NCBI GenBank assembly: GCA_016926235.1
Contig: JAFGOZ010000372.1
Coordinates: 1 to 5,166, forward strand
Source: Bacteroidales bacterium
GTDB lineage: Bacteria; Bacteroidota; Bacteroidia; Bacteroidales; UBA10428
Direction: 5' to 3'
DNA length: 5,166 nucleotides
Shown: piece after piece, positions 1 through 5,166 of the stretch
Layout of the letters: every line of letters begins with the position of its first letter
Position numbering within the stretch: position 1 is the stretch's first letter
Notes under the pieces: model-generated
Databases searched by the model: none
The model's input: the letters and a program-made list of their open reading frames with translations, nothing else
Told to the model about the DNA's origin: nothing
Translations under genes and position numbers: made by a program

Positions 1-480
1 TTCATTGGTATTAATCCCATTGTAAACGGTTGCAATGTAATTAAGTTCAGGACTGCGGTCGGAATTACTAATAGAAACATAATAACCAGTGCTGTCATAT
101 TTTTTATAGACCGGAAGAATTTTTGGAGAAGAAAAACCATGAATAGTGGTTACCATGGGTGTTTTGATTAAACGGGAATAACTCAGCGGTAAAAAATCAA
201 AATTATTATGAATTAAATCAAATTTATCTGCTTGTTCCATCAGATAGCTAATATGAAGGCACTCTGCTACTTTGGGGTCGACTTTAGAATCCTCGGCATA
301 CGGTTGCTCACAAACTGACGCTAATTTTCCTTTTGTAATAGAATCGCCCGATGCAAATAATGTCACATTAATACCCCGTTCAACCATTCCTTCAGCAATA
401 TTAGATGCTACTTGTTCCCATGGACCATATTTTCGTGGAGGCGTCCGCCAGGCAACAGATGAGAGTATTGCGATTTTCAT
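1..480 (-). CDS. GT4-family glycosyltransferase, N-terminal part (cut by left edge)
   Basis: The first 160 codons of a glycosyltransferase are visible; the gene runs off the left edge without a stop. It begins MKIAILSSVAWRTPP, the usual first beta strand and loop of a GT-B fold. The loop variant KYGPWEQV (residues 17-24) stands where many GT4 enzymes have YGGxE. Then follow a helix and the strand GINVTLFASGDS (36-47), a motif IHNNFDFLPL near residue 90, VTTIHGF near 110, and YVSISNSDRS plus the linker-strand motif VYNGIN near the end. These match the acceptor-side Rossmann domain of retaining, nucleotide-sugar-dependent GT4 enzymes. The donor-binding half with the EX7E motif lies outside the window, so donor and product cannot be named. 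There is no signal peptide, so it is probably cytoplasmic. It lies 79 bases downstream of the GH130 gene and probably belongs to the same unit. The family call is firm; the specific substrate is unknown. Confidence 0.9.
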   Translation of the reverse strand, partial: MKIAILSSVAWRTPPRKYGPWEQVASNIAEGMVERGINVTLFASGDSITKGKLASVCEQPYAEDSKVDPKVAECLHISYLMEQADKFDLIHNNFDFLPLSYSRLIKTPMVTTIHGFSSPKILPVYKKYDSTGYYVSISNSDRSPELNYIATVYNGINTNE

Positions 481-559
481 AGTTTATATATTTTATTCTG
501 AAGCTATTTCAACTTCTGAATTTATCGAATGAAACTCGAGTACAGTCTTACTAAAATAT

Positions 560-1486
560 TTACATTGCTTTCCGAGGGTTGTTTAAACAATGATCAATAA
601 GGGCTTCCAACTTTGCTGTGCCCACGCACATCACTTTGTCAGCGCCTCCCCAATAGATTTTCACGCTTCCATCGTCTTCCGGAACAGCGCCACAGGTAAA
701 CACCACATTGTGCACATAACCTGTAATTTCATAAACTTCTTCGGGTTGTAGAATCCATTCATCGCCAACAGCAATAATTTTTGAAGGATCTTCCAGATCG
801 TGCAATGCAACTCCTAATCTATAAACACTCCCATCCATAGTTGGAAACACGCCATGATAGATGCTTAACCAGCCACGGGATGTTTTAAGAGGGGGCGCTC
901 CAGGACCTATCTTCATCTCATCCCAATGATATTGTAATGGTTTCATAATTAATTTTGATTCACCCCAATACTTTAGATCAGGAGAATAGGATATCCAGAT
1001 AGACCAGGGCGATATTTCAGAATGAGGGCGGTCGAGTCTGGCATATAAACCCCCGATTTTTTCAGGGAAGATTACAACATTCCGATAGTCTGATTCAGTA
1101 ATTAGGGAAAACCTTTCAACAGATTTAAAATCTTTTGTTTTTGCCAGTCCAATGCGCACACCATATCTGGAATAAGCGCTATATGTAATGAGATATTCGC
1201 CTTCCATAAAAATAATCCTTGGATCTTCCACTCCATAGGCTTCGTATTCTTTAAAAATTCCTTCAGTAGCCGGAATCATAAAAGGTTTATTATTCACTTT
1301 AAAATTGAATCCATCTTCACTTTCTGCCATCCCTAGTATACTTCTTCCGTTCAGTTTATGTGAGCGAAATATCATTATATACTTCCCATCGTACTTTATA
1401 ACAGCCGCATTATGCACCGTAGCAACCGGATAAGGCACATCATTCTTTGTGAGGATAGGATTATTTTGATATCTGTTTATTAACAT
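560..1486 (-). CDS. GH130-family beta-mannoside phosphorylase/glycosidase
   Basis: A complete 308-aa protein of the length expected for the compact GH130 five-bladed beta-propeller. Visible family motifs are the N-terminal NPILTKNDVPYP (9-20), HNAAVIKYDGKYIMIFR (25-41), the signature GVEDPRI (85-91) with D88 as the likely catalytic acid, FPEKIGGLYARLDRPH (140-155), KIGPGAPPL (192-200), the IYHGV turn (209-213), YRLGVALHDLEDP (222-234) and a final blade with VFTCGAVPEDDG and YWGGADKV. Known GH130 enzymes include inverting phosphorylases that split beta-mannosides with phosphate to give mannose 1-phosphate, and some phosphate-independent hydrolases. The Arg/Lys/His set at R150, R153, K192 and H211 looks like the phosphate-binding arrangement, so phosphorylase is favoured; this is inference. 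Linkage (beta-1,4-mannosyl-glucose, -GlcNAc or mannooligosaccharide) cannot be read. No signal peptide, so cytoplasmic. It sits between two GT4 genes, suggesting glycan turnover or synthesis in the cell. The start is supported by the family N-terminus. Confidence 0.93.
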   Translation of the reverse strand: MLINRYQNNPILTKNDVPYPVATVHNAAVIKYDGKYIMIFRSHKLNGRSILGMAESEDGFNFKVNNKPFMIPATEGIFKEYEAYGVEDPRIIFMEGEYLITYSAYSRYGVRIGLAKTKDFKSVERFSLITESDYRNVVIFPEKIGGLYARLDRPHSEISPWSIWISYSPDLKYWGESKLIMKPLQYHWDEMKIGPGAPPLKTSRGWLSIYHGVFPTMDGSVYRLGVALHDLEDPSKIIAVGDEWILQPEEVYEITGYVHNVVFTCGAVPEDDGSVKIYWGGADKVMCVGTAKLEALIDHCLNNPRKAM

Positions 1487-1547
1487 CGCTGTTTTTTTGA
1501 TTATAAAACATTGCAGAATTAAATGGTCAAGGTACTATATAATTAAT

Positions 1548-3782
1548 TTAATCTGACTCATGAAATTCTTGATAAGCCTGTAATACGGTTAAATGTGAAA
1601 TTAAGTACGCCAGTGAGCTTTCAGCACCCTGGTTGCGATTTACACCATATCTTTCAAATCCATCACAACACCCCTTAGTTTCAAAATCATAAAGGTTCAT
1701 TCTCAGATCATTTTCACCTAGAAACCATAAAAAAGAAGTATATAGCATATTAAGGTAATTTTTATCTTTTGTAACATGAAAGGCCTGATGGTACATTAAG
1801 ACCATAGCCATAGCATCTATGGGCTGTTGGGCAAAAATAGAACGGTCCCCCTCTTTTTTAAACCATTTTTCATTTCCAATTATCGATAAGTAATTATCTT
1901 TAAGTGTATGTTTCGTGAGAAAGCTCATTGATTCGATTGCTAAGTCAGTTATTTTGTCCTCGTTAAGTATTTCTGCTGAATGTAAAAGAGCTAAAGGTAA
2001 AATGCCATTATCATAGGCAAGTAAGGATTCAAACCATTTCCAATCAGGAGTTTCATTTTCATAATAATGCTTAATCAATATATTAGCAAGGCTTCTTAAT
2101 CTTTCTGTCATAGTATCATCAAATGGATTACTTTTAAGATAATAACTTATGCCAATCATTGTATTTGCAATGCTCCTAATGGACTTTAATTTTTCAAAAT
2201 TAGGAGATGCATTAAAAAAAACCAATTTGCCAGTTTGATAATAAGCATCGTTAGGAGCATTTCCTAAAAGGTATCCTAATGCCCATATAGTCCTTCCAAA
2301 AGAATCTTCGGAACCAACTTCATCCAGATAGTTTCGACTAAAACTCAGGAAATTCTTAAAGGTACCGTTAGAGTTTTGCATATAATGAATATAACTTAAA
2401 TAGATGGGCGTTAATTCAAGGGCACGAATATCTTTCATTTGCCTGTATGCCATTAATACCATAAGCAAAGCCCTCGCATTATCATCCAGACAATATCCTT
2501 CTTTTAAATTTGGGATACCAAATTTTGCATGCTGGATAATGCCTGTATCGTCTGTTAAACGATTGATGTGAGCTAGAGAAAAAGGGGGCAGAATGAGGGA
2601 ATCTATTAAAGTATCTTCCTTTACAATTACTTTATGCTCTTCCTTCAGAATATTTTCGGCAAGCGTAACATATTTTTCTCCGGTTTTCGGCCAGGTAATT
2701 TTCCGGCCATAATCATATGCTTTTCTTCTAAGCTCATATAGTTCCTCAGGTTTATCTAAAAGTTCTGTTAAAATGGAAGTGAGCTCGTTGGAATCATTAA
2801 AGTTAAAAAGCCTTCCCCTTCCCTCTGCTAACAATTCTGTTGCATGCCAATAAGGTGTTGAAATAACAGCCGAACCTGCTCCGACAGCATACGAAAGTGT
2901 TCCACTGGTAATTTGAGCTTCGTTCAGATAGGGTGTAATATAAATATCAGAAGCAGATAAGTATTTGAATAAATCCTGCTTCTTTATAAATTCATTAAGA
3001 AACATAATATACTTTTCAAGTTGAAGGCTTTTGACCAAACGCATTAAGAAAATACGATATTCTTCACCGGAATACCTCAGTACATTGGGGTGGGTTTTAC
3101 CCAAAACGATATAAATTACATCAGGATGTTTTTCAACTACTTCTGGTAAAGATTTTATTACTGTTTCAATTCCTTTGTTACGACTAATAAAACCAAAAGT
3201 AAGTAGCACCTTCTTACTTTCTAGTTTAAACTCCTTTTTTGATTTTTCTTGATCATATTGGATGTTTGGAACACCATGTTCTATAAAAACAATTTTTTCT
3301 TCAGGCACGTTGTAAATACTCAACAGGAATTCAATAGCTTTATGGCTCATCACCACTATTTTATGTGCCATTTTACATATTTCCTGCAAAACAGCCTTTT
3401 CATTATACGATGGAGTTTTAAGTATGGTATGCAAAGTTACAATAAGAGGAACTTCCAATCTATGAAGCAAAGGAAGGATATATATACCACTCTGACCTCC
3501 GAAAATACCAAATTCATGTTCAAGGATACAAAGGTCAGCGCCACTTAGATTAATGAATTTAACGGCCTTTAAATAATCTCCCTGGTGTTCTTGTCTTATG
3601 GTCAGTTTTACTTCTTCAGGGTATTCATAAGTAAGATCAATATCATTTAAAGCAACAATAAAACCCTCATACCCATTTTTCCTGCTTTTCTCGTTAACTA
3701 ACATTGAATTATACATGTTATTCATAAAGGTACCAATGCCGCATTCCCGGGGCGGGTATGTGCCAATAAAAGCTAATTTCAT
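1548..3782 (-). CDS. GT4 glycosyltransferase fused to a C-terminal helical (alpha/alpha-toroid-like) domain
   Basis: A complete 744-aa two-part protein. Residues 1-380 are a GT-B glycosyltransferase of the GT4 type: MKLAFIGTYPPRECGIGTF at the start, ILEHEFGIFGGQSG (86-99), VTLHTILKTP (115-124), VVMSHKA (143-149), IEHGVPNI (167-174), a donor-phosphate loop FGFISRNKG with R201 and K203, and ASDIYITPYLNEAQITSGTL leading to STPYWHATELLAEGRGRLF (308-326). In the EX7E position E288 is kept but the second Glu is replaced by L296. Residues of about 395-744 form a second, mostly helical domain with acidic and aromatic motifs: YCLDDNARALL (430-440), EDSFGRTIWALG (492-503), WKWFESLLAYDNG (581-593), QQPIDAMAM (652-660) and GFERYGVNRNQGAESSLAYL (708-727). 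The pattern resembles six-hairpin glycosidases and related toroids, but I cannot name its activity. A typical stand-alone GT4 is about 350-400 aa, so this is a genuine fusion. No signal peptide or membrane segment. It lies 61 bases upstream of the GH130 gene and is probably co-transcribed with it. Confidence 0.9.
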   Translation of the reverse strand: MKLAFIGTYPPRECGIGTFMNNMYNSMLVNEKSRKNGYEGFIVALNDIDLTYEYPEEVKLTIRQEHQGDYLKAVKFINLSGADLCILEHEFGIFGGQSGIYILPLLHRLEVPLIVTLHTILKTPSYNEKAVLQEICKMAHKIVVMSHKAIEFLLSIYNVPEEKIVFIEHGVPNIQYDQEKSKKEFKLESKKVLLTFGFISRNKGIETVIKSLPEVVEKHPDVIYIVLGKTHPNVLRYSGEEYRIFLMRLVKSLQLEKYIMFLNEFIKKQDLFKYLSASDIYITPYLNEAQITSGTLSYAVGAGSAVISTPYWHATELLAEGRGRLFNFNDSNELTSILTELLDKPEELYELRRKAYDYGRKITWPKTGEKYVTLAENILKEEHKVIVKEDTLIDSLILPPFSLAHINRLTDDTGIIQHAKFGIPNLKEGYCLDDNARALLMVLMAYRQMKDIRALELTPIYLSYIHYMQNSNGTFKNFLSFSRNYLDEVGSEDSFGRTIWALGYLLGNAPNDAYYQTGKLVFFNASPNFEKLKSIRSIANTMIGISYYLKSNPFDDTMTERLRSLANILIKHYYENETPDWKWFESLLAYDNGILPLALLHSAEILNEDKITDLAIESMSFLTKHTLKDNYLSIIGNEKWFKKEGDRSIFAQQPIDAMAMVLMYHQAFHVTKDKNYLNMLYTSFLWFLGENDLRMNLYDFETKGCCDGFERYGVNRNQGAESSLAYLISHLTVLQAYQEFHESD

Positions 3783-3806
3783 AATTTTACGGTTTTCAAA
3801 TGCACC

Positions 3807-3869
3807 CTATCCTTCAAAATATGGGAAATCCCTTTTTAAAAAGGAAATATCAGGATAGCCACAATTTCC
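3807..3869. repeat. cluster of short inverted repeats upstream of the GT4-fusion gene
   Basis: The 99-base gap before the 744-aa gene contains several overlapping dyads. There is a perfect 14-base palindrome, cctttttaaaaagg, at 3831-3844. An outer pair ctatcct (3807-3813) and aggatag (3852-3858) flanks it. A second pair, ggaaat (3843-3848) and atttcc (3864-3869), competes for part of the same bases. In the transcript these could form alternative hairpins in the 5' leader or the spacer; in DNA the palindrome could be a protein site. No T-tract follows in the direction of transcription, so a factor-independent terminator is not supported. Function is unknown and chance in AT-rich DNA is possible. 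Confidence 0.35.
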
Positions 3870-3881
3870 ACTATAACTAAT

Positions 3882-4007
3882 CTATAATTTACTTACTATA
3901 TTTTTTTCTGCACGTTTGGCTGCTTTTGCGGCCCTTTTCTCTTTCAGGTTTTTAACCGGTGATTTTTTAATATTTCTTTTTTCTTTTCCTTCTTTTTCTT
4001 TTGTCAT
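3882..4007 (-). CDS. small lysine-rich protein, 41 aa, hypothetical
   Basis: An open frame of 41 codons starts MTKEKEGKEKRN and ends VSKL before a TAG stop. Thirteen of 41 residues are lysine and three are arginine, against five glutamates, so the protein is strongly basic. The middle, LKEKRAAKAAKRAEK (residues 21-35), would form an amphipathic, highly charged helix. There is no signal peptide, membrane segment, cysteine or metal motif. It fills most of the gap between the cupin (46 bases upstream) and the GT4 fusion (99 bases downstream), on the same strand. Very small Lys/Ala-rich proteins of this look are, from memory, common hypothetical proteins in Bacteroidota; nucleic-acid or ribosome binding is possible by charge alone. 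No function is assigned. A chance frame in A-rich DNA is the alternative, but the regular K/E/A pattern and GC-richer centre argue for coding. Confidence 0.6.
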   Translation of the reverse strand: MTKEKEGKEKRNIKKSPVKNLKEKRAAKAAKRAEKNIVSKL

Positions 4008-4053
4008 GTTTTTAAAATTTAAAATTTAATAACTAAGGTTTTAGCAGCTTATA

Positions 4054-4404
4054 TTATATTGAGCTTCCTTCATACCCACTTTTAATAACAGTTAAAATCA
4101 TCTTAAACCGCTCATTGGCTTTAACGATGTTTGATGCATGGGCGGGTATAATTATGGCCTGTCCCGTTTGCAGCATATTAGATTTTTCATCAATCACTAT
4201 TTCAGCATTGCCTTCAATAATTTGAAGGTAGGTGTCAAAAGGAGAAATCTTCTCTGCCAAAGCTTCCCCGGTATCAATTGCCACAACACTTATATTTCCG
4301 GTAGTTTTTCTTATTATAGTTTTACTGACTACCGAATTGGGGACATATTCGATTATTTCAATCAGGATATGCGTTTTCGATTTTTCAATTTCAGTGGTTT
4401 GCAT
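4054..4404 (-). CDS. single-domain cupin protein
   Basis: A complete 116-aa protein with the small beta-barrel pattern of the cupin superfamily. Residues 22-50 hold the opening strands (NSVVSKTIIRKTTGNISVVAI). Cupin motif 1 spans about 47-70, with ISPFDTYLQIIEGNAEIVI; the glycine turn G65 is kept. Motif 2 spans about 80-100, with TGQAIIIPAHASNIVKA, followed by the closing strand RFKMILTVIKS. Relatives with this layout usually have His in the motif 1 position here occupied by K52, and PxxxPHA where this protein has PAHASNI, putting N92 at the second His. Metal binding therefore looks lost or altered; H89 is the only nearby histidine. No catalytic role can be assigned; a small-ligand-binding or structural role is possible. 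It is cytoplasmic by sequence (no signal peptide). It lies 73 bases downstream of the radical SAM gene with a candidate promoter between them. Confidence 0.85.
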   Translation of the reverse strand: MQTTEIEKSKTHILIEIIEYVPNSVVSKTIIRKTTGNISVVAIDTGEALAEKISPFDTYLQIIEGNAEIVIDEKSNMLQTGQAIIIPAHASNIVKANERFKMILTVIKSGYEGSSI

Positions 4405-4431
4405 ATGATAATTTAATATAATTAATTACAA

Positions 4432-4458
4432 TAAAGATAGTTCATCAGATTTATGCAA
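4432..4458 (-). promoter_or_regulatory. candidate Bacteroidota-type promoter for the cupin gene
   Basis: On the minus strand a TTG (4458-4456) is followed after 16 bases by TATCTTTA (4439-4432). The Bacteroidota housekeeping consensus is TTG near -33 and TAnnTTTG near -7, so only the last base of the -7 element differs, while the spacer is slightly short. The element ends 27 bases before the cupin ATG, leaving a short leader. If real, it would start a unit containing the cupin and possibly the genes after it. This rests on pattern matching only. Confidence 0.3.
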
Positions 4459-4477
4459 GTGTTATACAATTGATGAT

Positions 4478-5166
4478 TTAATTTACATCATTCACACTTT
4501 TCGTAACTTTAATGGTATTTTTATTTCTCAATCCGTAAATCGTTCTAAAATGATAACCATAAACGGTATAAGTAATTGCATCAACAATTAATTCGGGCCG
4601 ATTGAAAAGGGTCCATATGATTAATTTCCAATATTCGCGTCTTCCTTTGTTTAGAAAGCCAATGATAAAAACTGATTTAAAGAAAGACCTAAGAAGCGAA
4701 AAGTTGAGTTTTATCTGCCTGTTATAAAGCCGGTTATAATTTAATAACATTTGTCGTAACCTTTTATAATAGGGCTTGGTTGTATAAATATTTTTAATTA
4801 TTGATTTATACCCTTCTAATAGTTCATTGAGGTTCATTTTGGGGATAAAATTCATAGTTAAATCAGTATTGTTTCCGGTGGTTTCGGTTGTCAACCTGTT
4901 TTCCGTCTTTAGTCGTTCATAAAGCCGGGTATTTTTGGGTGCATTTAACAGTCCTACCATTGCAGAAACAATTCCGCTTTTTTGTATGAAATCAATTTGT
5001 CGTTGAAAAACATCCGGGGTATCGCTGTCAAAACCAACAATAAATCCGCCTGACACCTGCATTCCGGCATTTTGAATTTTTTTAACGCTTTCTAGCAGAT
5101 CGCGATTTTTATTCTGTGCTTTATTACAATCGTGTAGAGTTTTTTCTTCAGGGGTTTCAATGCCAA
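4478..5166 (-). CDS. B12-binding-type radical SAM protein with DUF4070-like tail, C-terminal part (cut by right edge)
   Basis: The last 228 codons of a larger gene are visible; the frame is open to the right edge, so the methionine at 5062 is internal and not the start. The fragment opens with GIETPEEKTL, the strand-end motif that follows the core of radical SAM barrels of the B12-binding class. Next come GGFIVGFDSDTPDVFQRQIDF (fragment residues 39-59), GLLNAPKNTRLYERLKTENRL (71-91), GNNTDLTMNFIPKMN (97-111) and a long basic helical tail with YYKRLRQML, matching the DUF4070-type C-terminal region. The cobalamin domain and the CxxxCxxC iron-sulfur motif would lie outside the window. Relatives are usually close to 480-500 aa, so somewhat under half is seen. 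The class includes methyltransferases and C-C bond-modifying enzymes such as the hopanoid methylase HpnP, but the substrate cannot be told from this tail. The link to the downstream glycan genes is uncertain. Confidence 0.88.
   Translation of the reverse strand, partial: GIETPEEKTLHDCNKAQNKNRDLLESVKKIQNAGMQVSGGFIVGFDSDTPDVFQRQIDFIQKSGIVSAMVGLLNAPKNTRLYERLKTENRLTTETTGNNTDLTMNFIPKMNLNELLEGYKSIIKNIYTTKPYYKRLRQMLLNYNRLYNRQIKLNFSLLRSFFKSVFIIGFLNKGRREYWKLIIWTLFNRPELIVDAITYTVYGYHFRTIYGLRNKNTIKVTKSVNDVN

Noticed and set aside
496..520. Direct repeat ttctgaa spaced 18 bases, with a small gaag/cttc dyad, between the GH130 and GT4 genes
   Set aside because: Two copies of seven bases and a 4-base stem are expected by chance in this composition, and no T-tract makes it a terminator.
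272..532. Plus-strand open frame of 86 codons
   Set aside because: It lies mostly antisense to the N-terminal GT4 gene, whose motifs are clear, and its product has no recognisable domain; it is a shadow frame.
1500..1530. TTGACC and TATAAT on the minus strand in front of the GH130 gene, resembling a sigma-70 promoter
   Set aside because: The spacer is 19 bases, the TATAAT is only 13 bases from the ATG, and Bacteroidota use a different -7/-33 consensus; probably chance in AT-rich DNA.
3249..3548. Plus-strand open frame of 99 codons inside the fusion gene
   Set aside because: It is antisense to well-formed glycosyltransferase motifs, and the product is a low-information mix of aromatic and His residues.
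4138..4416. Plus-strand open frame of 92 codons
   Set aside because: It is antisense to the cupin barrel, with no domain of its own.
4471..4490. Inverted repeat tgatg/catca across the stop of the radical SAM gene
   Set aside because: The stem is only five base pairs with a 10-base loop and no following T-run, so a terminator is not supported.

Overview
The window is 5166 bases of AT-rich bacterial DNA in which every supportable gene lies on the minus strand. Short A-rich leaders without a strong Shine-Dalgarno, codon use, a -7-like promoter element and the protein families present all suggest a Bacteroidota bacterium. This is an inference from style; no rRNA or marker gene is present. No tRNA, rRNA, mobile element, CRISPR array or integration scar was seen.

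Read in the direction of transcription (right to left), the layout is: (1) the C-terminal part of a B12-binding-type radical SAM protein with a DUF4070-like tail, cut by the right edge; (2) a 116-aa single-domain cupin whose usual metal-binding histidines look substituted; (3) a 41-aa, very lysine-rich small protein; (4) a 744-aa protein joining a GT4-type glycosyltransferase to a C-terminal all-helical domain that looks like an (alpha/alpha) six-hairpin toroid; (5) a 308-aa GH130 beta-mannoside phosphorylase-type enzyme; (6) the first 160 residues of a second GT4 glycosyltransferase, cut by the left edge. Intergenic gaps are 46-99 bases, and no convincing factor-independent terminator separates the genes.

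The core is the glycan block, genes 4 to 6: two nucleotide-sugar-dependent retaining glycosyltransferases flanking a cytoplasmic GH130 enzyme. None has a signal peptide, and no SusC/SusD-like transporter or secreted glycanase is present. My reading is an intracellular module that builds, trims or recycles a mannose-containing oligosaccharide or storage glycan, not a polysaccharide-foraging locus. The function of the helical half of the 744-aa fusion is not known to me and is the most interesting unknown here. The cupin, the small basic protein and the radical SAM protein upstream may be only neighbours; a candidate promoter lies in front of the cupin.
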